Shown here: piece by piece, positions 9,737 to 18,745 of the stretch
Numbering within the stretch: the stretch's first letter is position 1
Layout: each line of letters begins with the position of its first letter
Assembly (NCBI GenBank): GCA_021555075.1
Contig: JAKGBX010000001.1
Span: 1,860,001-1,924,000 of the forward strand
Length of the DNA stretch: 64,000 nt
DNA from: Rhodobacteraceae bacterium LMO-JJ12
GTDB lineage: Bacteria; Pseudomonadota; Alphaproteobacteria; Rhodobacterales; Rhodobacteraceae
Reading direction: 5' to 3'
Program-made: the position numbers and the translations under genes
The notes under the pieces: generated by a model
Told to the model about the DNA's origin: nothing
Seen by the model: the letters and a program-made list of their open reading frames with translations, nothing else
Database searches by the model: none

Positions 9737-10753
9737 ATGCAGATGATGGAAAATCCGTGGCGTGGGCGCGGGCTTGATTGGGATGGGGTGCAAGACATTC
9801 CCTGGCCGAGTGTCGATGCCGCGGCTGTGGGCGCGATGCTGGGGCGGTGTCCGTTTCACGAGGTCACGCCACTGACCCGGCTTTCGGGCTTTGCCGGGGC
9901 GGGCGAGGTCTGGGTCAAGGATGAGCGGTTTCGCATGGGGTTGGGAAGCTTCAAGGCGCTCGGGGCGGCCTATGTGATCGCGCGCGATTATGGCGAAGGT
10001 GTCTCAAAAGGGCGCGTCTATGTGACCGCGAGTGCAGGCAATCATGGTTTGTCGGTGGCGGCCGGGGCGGCGGCGTTTGAGGCGAAAGCGGTGATTTATC
10101 TCAGCGACTCCGTGCCTGAGGAGTTTGCCCAGAGGCTGCGCCTGTCAGGTGCCGAGGTGGTGCGTGAGGGCGCCACCTATGAGCACAGCATGACAGCAGC
10201 GGCGCGCGCGGCCGAGGTCAACGGCTGGGCGCTGTTGTCAGACAGTTCCTGGCCCGGCTATGTCGAGCGGCCTTATCGCGTGATGGAGGGGTATCTGGCA
10301 CTGGCGGCCGAGGTGGTGGGCGAGATTGCGAGCCCGCCGACGCATATCTTTCTGCAAGCCGGGGTCGGTGGGTTGGCCGGGGCCTGTGGTGCGTATTTTC
10401 GCAAGGTCTGGGGGGATGCACCACGGATTGTCGTGGTGGAGCCCGAGGCGGCTCCGGCTTTGATCGAGAGTATCAGGGCCGGGTGTGCGGTGGTCACGCA
10501 AGGGCCGGTGTCTGACATGGGGCGGCTTGATTGCAAGGAGCCTTCGCTGATTGCGCTGAAGGGGCTGGCGCGGGATGCGGATGCGTTCGCGCTGATCTCT
10601 GAAGAGGCGGCGGCGCGTGCGATGCCGGTTCTGAGCGAGGCCGGGCTTGAGACCACGACATCGGGCGGGGCGGGGCTTGCAGCGCTTTTGGAGATGGAGC
10701 CTTTGGGTGCGGACGCGCGGGTGCTGTGCATTCTTAGCGAGGCACCGGAGTGA
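9737..10753 (+). CDS. PLP-dependent lyase, diaminopropionate ammonia-lyase-like
   Basis: A fold-type II PLP enzyme of 338 aa. Lys73 in GLGSFKALGAAYV is the expected cofactor lysine. TASAGNHGLSVA resembles the substrate/phosphate loop and QAGVGGLAGA is a glycine-rich phosphate loop. The overall pattern is closest to diaminopropionate ammonia-lyase, which yields pyruvate and ammonia, but the protein is about 60 residues shorter than the classical enzyme, so the substrate is uncertain. GGGGGAGA lies just before ATG 9737. Its stop overlaps the start of an M24 peptidase (GTGA), so the two are coupled, perhaps as a peptide or modified amino acid degradation pair. Confidence 0.78.
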   Translation: MQMMENPWRGRGLDWDGVQDIPWPSVDAAAVGAMLGRCPFHEVTPLTRLSGFAGAGEVWVKDERFRMGLGSFKALGAAYVIARDYGEGVSKGRVYVTASAGNHGLSVAAGAAAFEAKAVIYLSDSVPEEFAQRLRLSGAEVVREGATYEHSMTAAARAAEVNGWALLSDSSWPGYVERPYRVMEGYLALAAEVVGEIASPPTHIFLQAGVGGLAGACGAYFRKVWGDAPRIVVVEPEAAPALIESIRAGCAVVTQGPVSDMGRLDCKEPSLIALKGLARDADAFALISEEAAARAMPVLSEAGLETTTSGGAGLAALLEMEPLGADARVLCILSEAPE

Positions 10754-11901
10754 GCGCGCAATTTACCAGACGCGGGTTCGAGACGGGAGAGTATCAAGCG
10801 CGTGTCGCCCGAGCGCAGGATGCGATGGCACGCGCCGGGCTTGCGGCGCTTTTTCTGACGACCGAGCCGGAGATTCGCTATTTCACCGGGTTTCTCACGC
10901 GGTTTTGGGAAAGCCCGAGCCGACCGTGGTTTGTGATTGTGCCGCTGAAGGGAAAGCCGGTGGCAGTGATTCCCGAGATCGGCGCGGCGTTGATGCGGCA
11001 AAGCTGGATCGAGGATATCCGCACCTGGCCCGCGCCACGCCCTGATGATGACGGGGTGAGCCTGCTTGGGGAGGCGCTGCGCGAGATCGCCGGGGCGGGG
11101 CTTGTTGGCGTTCCGATGGGCTATGAGACGCATCTGCGCATGCCGCTGGCGGATTTCGAGCGGCTGCGCGCGATGGGCATCGCGTTTGGCGATGACCACG
11201 GAGTCATGGCGCGATTGCGGGCGATAAAAAGCGAAGCAGAGATCGCCAAGATCGCGCAGGCCTGCGCCATTGCCGGGCGGGCATTTCAACGGGTCGGCGA
11301 GGTTGCGGGCGTGGGTGTGGCTCTGTCAGAGGTGTTTCGCGGGTTTCAGAGGCTGTTGCTGAGCGAGGGGGCCGACCATGTGGCTTATCTGGCGGGGGGT
11401 GCCGGGCCGCTGGGATATGGCGATGTGATCTCGCCGGCCCGTGATGTGCCGCTTGAGGCGGGGGATATCCTGATGCTGGACACCGGTGCGGTTTGGGATG
11501 GATATTTCTGTGATCATGATCGCAACTTTGCGGTAGGCGGGCAGGTAGATCGCCGCGTGAGGCACGGCTGGGCGCAGCTTCTTGAGGCGGCAGAGGCCGG
11601 GAAGGAAGCGGCTCTGCCCGGCGCGCGGGCGTGCGACCTGTGGCGGGTGATGGCAAATGTGACCGGTAGCGGGGCGCAAGACGGGCGGCTGGGCCATGGG
11701 CTGGGGATGCAGTTGACTGAGGGGCTGTCGCTGAGTGCGCAGGACGAGACGGTGTTGGAAGCGGGGATGGTGATCACGCTGGAGCCTAATGTCGAAACCG
11801 GGCCTGGGCTCTTGATGGTGCATGAAGAAAACATCGTGATCCGCGAGACGGGCGCCGAGGTACTGTCGGACTGGGCCGTTGGAGCTTTGCCGGTGCTATA
11901 G
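10750..11901 (+). CDS. M24 family (Xaa-Pro peptidase-like) metallohydrolase
   Basis: This 383-residue 'pita-bread' metalloenzyme starts at GTG inside the stop codon of the PLP-lyase gene. All five metal ligands of the family can be found: two Asp in MLDTGAVWDGYFCDHDR, His in LGHGLGMQ, Glu in ITLEPNV and Glu in MVHEENI. The N-terminal creatinase-type domain covers about residues 10-150. Family members cleave Xaa-Pro bonds but also include ectoine hydrolase and creatinase, so the substrate cannot be read from sequence. Coupling to an amino acid lyase suggests that it releases the lyase substrate. Confidence 0.85.
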   Translation: MSAQFTRRGFETGEYQARVARAQDAMARAGLAALFLTTEPEIRYFTGFLTRFWESPSRPWFVIVPLKGKPVAVIPEIGAALMRQSWIEDIRTWPAPRPDDDGVSLLGEALREIAGAGLVGVPMGYETHLRMPLADFERLRAMGIAFGDDHGVMARLRAIKSEAEIAKIAQACAIAGRAFQRVGEVAGVGVALSEVFRGFQRLLLSEGADHVAYLAGGAGPLGYGDVISPARDVPLEAGDILMLDTGAVWDGYFCDHDRNFAVGGQVDRRVRHGWAQLLEAAEAGKEAALPGARACDLWRVMANVTGSGAQDGRLGHGLGMQLTEGLSLSAQDETVLEAGMVITLEPNVETGPGLLMVHEENIVIRETGAEVLSDWAVGALPVL

Positions 11902-12265
11902 CGGGCGGTGCGGTGACGGCGCGTTGCTGAAGCAGTTTGATAAACACTTCGCTTACGGGATTGTTTCGGAAAGCTTTGGCCCATGCTGTCATCATGTTTG
12001 CGGGGCGGTGCGGGGGCCGGGACCGGCAGATCCGTTTTGCGGACCGTGATTTACGCCGGTGACTGGCGAATCAATCGGCAAGGTAACAGCAAAAAAAAGG
12101 CCGAGCACGAAGCTCGGCCGAAGTCCAACAGGGAGGTTGAAGGTGATCAACGCGAGCGCCGATTACCATCAGAAGTCGAAATAAGTGGCACATGCCCGCC
12201 AATCAAGCAGGAAGATGCCGCAGTTGCAGCATTGCCGATATGCGCTGAGCGCATGGCTGACGTGA
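11902..12265. other. 364-bp intergenic stretch with a terminator and doubtful mini-ORFs
   Basis: No convincing gene is seen. The region holds the intrinsic terminator at 12091-12119 and, beyond it, two very short reading frames. One is a 13-codon plus-strand frame starting at GTG 12143, with AGGGAGG in front. The other is a 35-codon minus-strand frame at 12137-12254, just after the LysR stop. Either could be a leader peptide or chance. Confidence 0.5.
12091..12119 (-). terminator. Intrinsic terminator for the LysR gene
   Basis: Read on the minus strand, an 8-bp perfect stem (GGCCGAGC/GCTCGGCC) with a 5-nt loop is followed by eight Ts. It lies 147 bases after the LysR stop codon. This is the cleanest Rho-independent terminator in the window. 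Confidence 0.85.
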
Positions 12266-13174
12266 TTATTCCGCAAGCGATTGATTTTTCACCTGTTTGC
12301 GATGTGCAATAATCTCGTCCTGGACGAAATCACGGAAGGCGGCGATGCGCTTGGAGGGGCGTAATTCTTCTGGATAGGCAAGAAAAACCGGTATTTCGCC
12401 CGACTCGATTTCAGGCAGAACGCGTACCAGATTGGTTTCGTCCTGAGTCACATAATCAGGAAGGACGCCGATGCCGAGATTGTTGATCACCCCCTGAAGC
12501 ACGCCAAAATAATTGTTGACTGTGAGGGAAGAGGGAATCTCGTAGCTCATCAGGTGTTGAACCAATGTGGCGGCGGCCCCGACCTGGGTGGTGCTTGTGT
12601 TCATGCAGACCAGTCGGTGATCAGACATCTGATCGAGGCTTTCAGGCATCCCGTAGCGTTCGAGATAGGGCCGTGACGCGTAAAGGCGCATGCGCACGCC
12701 CATCAGGCGTTTGCGGATCAGATCGGCCTGGCTCGGCTCTTTCATACGGATCGCCACGTCGGCCTCGCGCATCGGCAGATCAAGCACGCGTTCTTCCAGC
12801 ATCAGGTCAATCTTGAGATCGGGATACTTGTCGTAGAGCGCCGGAAGCCGCGGCACCAGCCAGAGGGTGCCAAAGCCCGTCGTGGTGGTGACGCGCAATT
12901 CGCCGAACACTTCTTCTTCGCTGTCGCGGATACGCGCGGTGGCGGTGTCGAGGCGTCGGATCATGGCGCGGGTCGCATCAAACAGCAATTCTCCTTGTTC
13001 GGTGAGAATCAGGCCGCGCGCGTGGCGGTGAAACAAGGTGGTGTTGAGCGACTCTTCCAGCGCGCGAACCTGGCGCGAAACCGCAGATTGGCTAAGATGC
13101 AGTGTGTCACCGGCATGGGTGAGACTCCCCGCGTCGGCCACTGCATGAAATATTCTGAGCTTGTCCCAATCCAT
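12266..13174 (-). CDS. LysR family transcriptional regulator
   Basis: This LysR-type regulator of about 302 aa has an N-terminal winged helix-turn-helix (residues 1-60, with AGSLTHAGDTLHLSQSAVSRQ). A periplasmic-binding-like effector domain follows from about residue 90 (GELRVTTTTGFGTLWLVPRL). I chose ATG 13174 (MDWDKLRIFHAV), the usual family start. ATG 13198 is possible but has no spaced ribosome site. It is transcribed away from the indolepyruvate oxidoreductase gene, and a strong inverted repeat sits between them, so that enzyme is the likely target, with autoregulation. Confidence 0.9.
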   Translation of the reverse strand: MDWDKLRIFHAVADAGSLTHAGDTLHLSQSAVSRQVRALEESLNTTLFHRHARGLILTEQGELLFDATRAMIRRLDTATARIRDSEEEVFGELRVTTTTGFGTLWLVPRLPALYDKYPDLKIDLMLEERVLDLPMREADVAIRMKEPSQADLIRKRLMGVRMRLYASRPYLERYGMPESLDQMSDHRLVCMNTSTTQVGAAATLVQHLMSYEIPSSLTVNNYFGVLQGVINNLGIGVLPDYVTQDETNLVRVLPEIESGEIPVFLAYPEELRPSKRIAAFRDFVQDEIIAHRKQVKNQSLAE

Positions 13175-13275
13175 CTGTGCAACTTTCTTCTGCGTCATCC
13201 CTATTGGCACGAAACCTAAGGTAAGACACCTATAACTTCTCAATAACGTGGGGGTATGGGGAAAAATTCGCTTTG

Positions 13276-13312
13276 TAGGTCAAGGATTATGACCTAATAT
13301 GTAGTGTATAAT
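13276..13312. promoter_or_regulatory. LysR-type operator overlapping an ior promoter
   Basis: A perfect inverted repeat TAGGTCA-N7-TGACCTA (13276-13296) contains the T-N11-A signature expected of LysR-type sites. A TATAAT sequence at 13307-13312 fits a -10 box for the rightward oxidoreductase gene, and the repeat would then cover its -35 region. The resulting 5' untranslated region is about 145 bases. Confidence 0.65.
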
Positions 13313-13462
13313 TTGTCGCAGGCAACAAAGCGTTTCAACATCCCGTTCGTTCACGACAATATGCCGGAACGGTGACGGCGCATATGTGTTGCAGGCGTTT
13401 CAAGTCTAAGTTGGGCCACAGCTTAGGGGAGAAACGCAAAAAGGATTAGGGGGAGGCACGAA

Positions 13463-16400
13463 ATGACCAAACATCAGGTGAGTTTGCAGGACCGTTACGA
13501 TCTGGAGAGATCGCCGGTATTGCTGAATGGCACGCAGGCGCTTGTTCGGTTGATGCTGATCCAGAAATATCGCGACACGGCAGCCGGGCTGAACACTGCC
13601 GGGTATGTCACCGGCTATCGCGGATCGCCGCTGGGTGCGGTGGATATCACGATGGGGCGCGAGAAGGCGCTATTGACCGGGCATGACGTAAAGTTTGAGC
13701 CGGGGATCAACGAGGATCTGGCGGCGACGGCGCTCTGGGGTAGCCAGCAGGCCGAATTGCGCGGCGAAGGCAAGTTCGATGGGGTCTTTGGCCTGTGGTA
13801 TGGCAAGGGGCCGGGGGTGGACCGGTCGGGCGATGTGATGCGCCATGCCAATAACGCGGGCACCTCTGTAAACGGTGGCGTCCTGATGGCGATGGGCGAC
13901 GACCACACCGGTGAGTCGAGCACCGTGCTGCATCAGAGTGAATGGGCGCTGATGGATTGCTATATGCCGGTGATGAGTCCTGCCGGGGTTCAGGAAATCC
14001 TTGATTACGGCGTCTATGGCTATGCGTTGAGCCGGTTTGCCGGGGTGTGGGTTGGTCTGAAGGTGATGAAGGACACGATCGAGGCGACGGCCGTGGTGGA
14101 TGGCGACCCGAACCGAGTCAAGCTGGTGACGCCGGAGTTCGAGATGCCCGAGGGCGGGTTGAATATTCGTCTGGTGGATGACCGGATCGCGCAGGAAGCA
14201 CGGTTGATCGATTATAAGCGCCATGCCGCGGAAGCCTTTGCGCGCGCCAACAAGATCGACAAGCGGATCTGGGGCAAGAGTGGTGCCAGGATCGGGCTTG
14301 TGAGCCACGGCAAGAACTGGCTCGACCTTGAACATGCCCTGAGCCTTCTGGGGATTGATGAGGCAGAGGCCGACCGGCTGGGAATTTCGACATATAAGGT
14401 GGGGCAGGTTTGGCCGCTGGATATGACCAGCTTTCGTGAATGGGCCGAGCCCCTCGACCTGATCATCGTGGTCGAGGAAAAGCGCAAGCTTTTGGAAGTG
14501 CAGATCAAGGAAGCGCTGTTTGATGATCGCGACACGCGGGTTTATGGCTGGTTCAAGGGTGGCGCGGGCGGCATGCACAAGGAAGAGCTGTTCCCGACAC
14601 GTTGGGCGCTCGACCCGGTTATGATTGCTGAGAAGCTGGGCAATATCCTGATTGAAGAAGGGCGCGACACGGATGGGATCAAGGCCGGATTGGCCGGGCT
14701 TGAGGACGCGCGGCGCGCCGACAATGCCGAAGAGATCACCTCGCGGTTGGCCTATTTCTGTTCGGGCTGCCCACATAACAGCTCGACCAAGGTTCCCGAG
14801 GGAAGCCGCGCCTATGCCGGGATCGGTTGTCACTTCATGGTGCAATGGATGGACCGCGACACGCTAGGCTTTACCCATATGGGCGGCGAAGGGGCAAACT
14901 GGATCGGGGAGGCGCCGTTTTCCAAACGCGACCATGTGTTCCAGAACCTTGGCGACGGCACCTATAACCACTCCGGTCTGCAAGCCATTCGCGCAGCGCA
15001 GGCGGCGGGGGTGAATATTACCTACAAGATCCTCTATAATGACGCGGTGGCGATGACCGGCGGGCAGACCCATGAAGGTGAGCTGAGTGCCGAGCAGATT
15101 GCTCGCGAGCTTCTGGCGTTTGGAATCGAGCATGTCGCGCTTGTTTATGACGAGAAGGAAGATGTGGACCTTGATGGGTTCCCGAGGGGATTGGACGTTT
15201 ATGAGCGCGCCGATATGGATTCTGTTCAGAAGAAATATCGTGAATACAAAGGCGTGTCGGCCATTCTTTATGTGCAAACCTGCGCTGCGGAGAAGCGCCG
15301 GCGGCGCAAGCGCGGCACTTTTCCCGATATCGACAAGCGGGTGTTCATCAATACCGACATCTGCGAGGGCTGCGGCGATTGCGGGGTGCAGTCGAATTGT
15401 GTGTCGATCGTTCCGGTTGAGACCGAGTTGGGCCGCAAGCGGGCAATTGATCAATCAAGCTGTAACAAGGATTTCAGCTGTCTCAAGGGGTTCTGCCCCA
15501 GTTTCGTGACCCTGCAAGGCGCGCAGATTCGCAAGGAGCCAACGCAGAAGCTGGATCTTCCGAACCTGCCCGAACCGACTCTTCCGGCGATCAACGGCAC
15601 CCATAACGTGGTGATTACCGGGGTTGGCGGCACGGGGGTTGTGACCATCGGTGCAGTGTTGGCGCAGGCGGCGCAGATTGATGGGCTGGGCGCGGGCATG
15701 ATGGAGATGGCGGGGCTGGCCCAGAAGGGCGGCGCGGTACATATCCATGTGCGGCTGGCCAACAAGCCGGATGATATCAGCGCGGTAAGGGTTGCCACGG
15801 GTGAGGCGCATGCGCTGATCGGGGGCGATCTGGTGGTGAGTGCGGGGGCCAAGACGCTTGGGCTGACCAGCACGGGGCGCACCGGAGCTGTGATCAACTC
15901 TCACGAGATCATTACCGGCGAGTTTACCCGCTCGACCGAGTTCCGCATTCCGGTTGATCGGCTTGAGCTGCAATTGGAAGCGCGGCTGCGCGACAAGCTG
16001 CGGCTGTTTGATGCGTCGGAATTGGCGCGGGTGACGCTGGGCGACAGCATTTTCTCGAACATGATGGTGTTTGGTGGGGCCTGGCAGATGGGCCTTTTGC
16101 CGCTCAGCCATGCGGCGCTGATGGAGGCGATCCGCTTGAACGGCGCGGCGGTCGAGCGTAACCAGCGGGCCTTTGAGATTGGCCGCTGGGCAGCGGCACA
16201 CCCGGATGAGGCAGCCAAGCTGATCGCGCCAACGGGCGAGACCGGGCCGCAGACGCTGGACGAGCGTATTGCCTATCGGGCGGCGCATCTGAAGGACTAT
16301 CAGAACAATCGGCTGGCCAAACGGTATGGCAAGCTGGTTGAAGGGATTGCGGATGAACGTCTGAAGGAGGCGGTGGCCAAGGGCTATCACAAGGTGTTGG

Positions 16401-16882
16401 CTTACAAGGACGAATACGAGGTTGCCCGACTGCACCGCGCCACACGCGAAAAGGCCGAAGCGCAGTTTGAGGGCGATTTCAAGATGTCCTATCACATGTC
16501 GCCACCGATCTTGTCCAAGGATGGCTCGGATGGGCGGCCAAAGAAGCGTGTCTTTGGGCAAGGTATGGGCCGGTGGCTCAACCTTCTGGCCAAGGGCAAG
16601 CGCTTGCGCGGGACGCCGTTTGATCCGTTTGGGCGCACCGAAGAGCGGCGCATGGAACGCGCTTTGATTGCTGAATATGAGGCGGACATGGCCGAGTGGC
16701 TGCCCAAGGTCAGTGCGCAGAACCTTGATCTGGTGATCGAGCTTGCCGAACTGCCGCTTTCTATTCGCGGGTTTGGGCCGGTGAAGATGGCAAACGCCGA
16801 GAAAGCGGCAATGCGGCGCGTGGAATTGCTAGCGGCGTTGAAGGGAAACGCTGTGCCGCAACCGAGTGTTGCCGCCGAGTAG
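13463..16882 (+). CDS. Indolepyruvate ferredoxin oxidoreductase, fused alpha-beta form
   Basis: This 1139-residue enzyme decarboxylates aryl (or branched) pyruvates from amino acid transamination to acyl-CoA, using ThDP and Fe-S clusters and reducing ferredoxin. The N-terminal half has the pyrimidine-binding and ThDP regions (YRGSPLGAVD; GGEGANWIGEAPF). A ferredoxin-like cluster motif CEGCGDCGVQSNC starts near residue 634, with more Cys near 671-685. The C-terminal third is the gamma-type domain (ITGVGGTGVVTIGAVLAQAA). An AGGGGGAGG ribosome site precedes ATG 13463. It is a single-gene fused form, unlike the separate iorA and iorB of archaea. Confidence 0.93.
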   Translation: MTKHQVSLQDRYDLERSPVLLNGTQALVRLMLIQKYRDTAAGLNTAGYVTGYRGSPLGAVDITMGREKALLTGHDVKFEPGINEDLAATALWGSQQAELRGEGKFDGVFGLWYGKGPGVDRSGDVMRHANNAGTSVNGGVLMAMGDDHTGESSTVLHQSEWALMDCYMPVMSPAGVQEILDYGVYGYALSRFAGVWVGLKVMKDTIEATAVVDGDPNRVKLVTPEFEMPEGGLNIRLVDDRIAQEARLIDYKRHAAEAFARANKIDKRIWGKSGARIGLVSHGKNWLDLEHALSLLGIDEAEADRLGISTYKVGQVWPLDMTSFREWAEPLDLIIVVEEKRKLLEVQIKEALFDDRDTRVYGWFKGGAGGMHKEELFPTRWALDPVMIAEKLGNILIEEGRDTDGIKAGLAGLEDARRADNAEEITSRLAYFCSGCPHNSSTKVPEGSRAYAGIGCHFMVQWMDRDTLGFTHMGGEGANWIGEAPFSKRDHVFQNLGDGTYNHSGLQAIRAAQAAGVNITYKILYNDAVAMTGGQTHEGELSAEQIARELLAFGIEHVALVYDEKEDVDLDGFPRGLDVYERADMDSVQKKYREYKGVSAILYVQTCAAEKRRRRKRGTFPDIDKRVFINTDICEGCGDCGVQSNCVSIVPVETELGRKRAIDQSSCNKDFSCLKGFCPSFVTLQGAQIRKEPTQKLDLPNLPEPTLPAINGTHNVVITGVGGTGVVTIGAVLAQAAQIDGLGAGMMEMAGLAQKGGAVHIHVRLANKPDDISAVRVATGEAHALIGGDLVVSAGAKTLGLTSTGRTGAVINSHEIITGEFTRSTEFRIPVDRLELQLEARLRDKLRLFDASELARVTLGDSIFSNMMVFGGAWQMGLLPLSHAALMEAIRLNGAAVERNQRAFEIGRWAAAHPDEAAKLIAPTGETGPQTLDERIAYRAAHLKDYQNNRLAKRYGKLVEGIADERLKEAVAKGYHKVLAYKDEYEVARLHRATREKAEAQFEGDFKMSYHMSPPILSKDGSDGRPKKRVFGQGMGRWLNLLAKGKRLRGTPFDPFGRTEERRMERALIAEYEADMAEWLPKVSAQNLDLVIELAELPLSIRGFGPVKMANAEKAAMRRVELLAALKGNAVPQPSVAAE

Positions 16883-16980
16883 GGCCGATTGACGTTCATA
16901 TGACTGTAACGAAACGGGCGTAAATTGCGGGCGTTGTCGAAAGGCAGCGCCCAAAGCTTGTTGAGGTCAATTCACTTAGA

Positions 16981-17859
16981 ATGACAAACACCCTCCATAG
17001 TGCGCGCGACATCAGCTATGCGCATACCGCTGCCAGCCCCGGAGGGCGGGCAGTCATACGTCTGTTGGAGAATGCGACGGGTCGCCTTGGGCTGCTCCGC
17101 CGGGCCAAAGGGTTTGAGCGTGAGGTCGCGGCGGGCCGTGACTTTTGGGAGGTGATGGTTGATCTCTATGGTCTAAGGCTTGAGGTGCAGGGCGGGACAT
17201 TAGAGCATATTCCGAGAACTGGGCCGCTGATCATGATTGCCAATCATCCCTACGGGATCCTCGATGGGTTGATGATGGGGTATATCTTGAGCCAGGTGCG
17301 CGGTGATTTTCGCATCCTTGCCAATAGTGTGTTTCGCAAATCGGACGATTTGGGCCGGGTGATCTTGCCGATTTCGTTCGACGAAACCAAGGCGGCGCTG
17401 GCCCAGAACCTTGAGACGCGCAGAGAGTCGCTTCGCTTTCTTGGGGAGGGCGGCGCGATCGGGGTTTTCCCCGGCGGCACGGTGAGCACAGCGCAAACGC
17501 CATTTTCACGGCCGCTCGACCCCGGCTGGCGTGCGTTTACCGCCAAGATGGTGGCCAAATCAGGCGCCACGGTAGTGCCGATATTTTTTGACGGCACAAC
17601 CAGCCGTCTGTTTCAGATTGCGAGCCATCTGCATTACACGTTGCGTATGGGGCTTTTGCTGAAAGAATTTCGCGACCGGATGGACAGCGCTGTGCGTGTG
17701 GTGATTGGTGGACCAATTGAACAGGCAGAGCTGCAAGCCCGTGCCGGGAATTCAAAAGCAATGATGGATTTCCTTCGAAAATCGACCTATGAGCTATCTC
17801 CAAAGCCGCTGGATTCGACTCAGTTCGGCTTTGAGTTTGAAGAGAAGCATCGCGCTTAG
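16981..17859 (+). CDS. PlsC-like lysophospholipid acyltransferase
   Basis: A 292-residue glycerolipid acyltransferase. The HX4-5D active-site motif is at His89-Asp95 in NHPYGILDG, followed by FPGGTVST, the substrate-binding Pro-Gly block, and a VVPIFFDG strand. No clear membrane helix is seen, so it is probably a peripheral membrane protein. It could acylate lysophosphatidic acid or an amino-acid lipid such as an ornithine lipid precursor; sequence alone does not decide. It stands alone, 98 bases after the oxidoreductase, and murI starts 15 bases after it. Confidence 0.85.
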   Translation: MTNTLHSARDISYAHTAASPGGRAVIRLLENATGRLGLLRRAKGFEREVAAGRDFWEVMVDLYGLRLEVQGGTLEHIPRTGPLIMIANHPYGILDGLMMGYILSQVRGDFRILANSVFRKSDDLGRVILPISFDETKAALAQNLETRRESLRFLGEGGAIGVFPGGTVSTAQTPFSRPLDPGWRAFTAKMVAKSGATVVPIFFDGTTSRLFQIASHLHYTLRMGLLLKEFRDRMDSAVRVVIGGPIEQAELQARAGNSKAMMDFLRKSTYELSPKPLDSTQFGFEFEEKHRA

Positions 17860-17874
17860 CCGCGGACAGGGCAG

Positions 17875-18687
17875 ATGGCAGTTGGTATTTTCGATAGTGG
17901 TCTGGGCGGTCTGACCGTTCTTGATGCGGTTGCCAAACGGCTGCCGGAGCAGGCGTTCGTCTATTATGGAGACAACGCCAATGCGCCCTATGGGGTGCGC
18001 GATGCCGATGATGTCTATGGTCTGACCTGCAGGGCGGTCGAGCGGCTCTGGGATGAGGGCTGTGATCTGGCGATTCTGGCTTGCAATACCGCGAGCGCGG
18101 CGGCGCTCAGACGGATGCAAGAAAGCTGGATCCCGCAAGACAAGCGAGTGCTGGGTGTTTTCGTGCCGCTGATCGAGGCGTTGACCGAACGGCAATGGGG
18201 CGACAATTCACCGCCCCGCGAGGTTGCGGTGAAACATGTGGCATTGTTCGCCACGCCCGCCACCGTGGCGAGCCGGGCGTTTCAGCGAGAATTGGCCTTC
18301 CGTGCTATTGGCGTTGACGTTGAAGCGCAGGCCTGTGGCGGGGTTGTGGATGCCATCGAAGAGGGTGACATGATCCTTGCCGAGGCGTTGGTGCGCAGCC
18401 ATGTGGATGCCTTGAAGCGCAAGATGCCCAAACCGCAGGCGGCAATTCTGGGGTGCACCCATTATCCGCTGATGGAAAAGGAATTTCAGGATGCTTTGGG
18501 CGCGGACGTGAGCGTCTACAGTCAAGCCAATCTGGTTGCTGAGAGCCTTGCCGATTATCTTGTGCGCCACCCCAAGTTTCAGGGCGACGGCGGAGAGACC
18601 AAGTTTCTCACCACAGGTGATCCCAAGCGGGTGAGCGACAAGGCAACGCAATTTCTGCGACGACGGATCACGTTTGAGGCGGCCTGA
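17875..18687 (+). CDS. murI: Glutamate racemase MurI
   Basis: MurI converts L- to D-glutamate for peptidoglycan. The protein is 270 aa. The two catalytic cysteines are Cys70 (LACNTASAA) and Cys194 (GCTHYPLM), and the N terminus carries [13 protein letters not shown]. Residues 104-118 ([15 protein letters not shown]) look like a small insertion relative to short family members. It shares a direction and short gap with the acyltransferase upstream and argC downstream. Confidence 0.95.
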   Translation: MAVGIFDSGLGGLTVLDAVAKRLPEQAFVYYGDNANAPYGVRDADDVYGLTCRAVERLWDEGCDLAILACNTASAAALRRMQESWIPQDKRVLGVFVPLIEALTERQWGDNSPPREVAVKHVALFATPATVASRAFQRELAFRAIGVDVEAQACGGVVDAIEEGDMILAEALVRSHVDALKRKMPKPQAAILGCTHYPLMEKEFQDALGADVSVYSQANLVAESLADYLVRHPKFQGDGGETKFLTTGDPKRVSDKATQFLRRRITFEAA

Positions 18688-18745
18688 CCCGTCTACTTGA
18701 TTTACGTCACGGACAAGCAAAACAAGTTATGAGAAAGGGTGTGTC

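Noticed and set aside
11983-12312. 109-codon plus-strand frame over the LysR terminator
   Set aside because: It reads through a clear minus-strand terminator and the end of lysR, and has no ribosome site or family.
13670-16561. Long minus-strand frames (391 and 368 codons) inside the indolepyruvate oxidoreductase
   Set aside because: Antisense shadows; composition is rich in Arg, His, Gln and Pro as expected of reverse frames.
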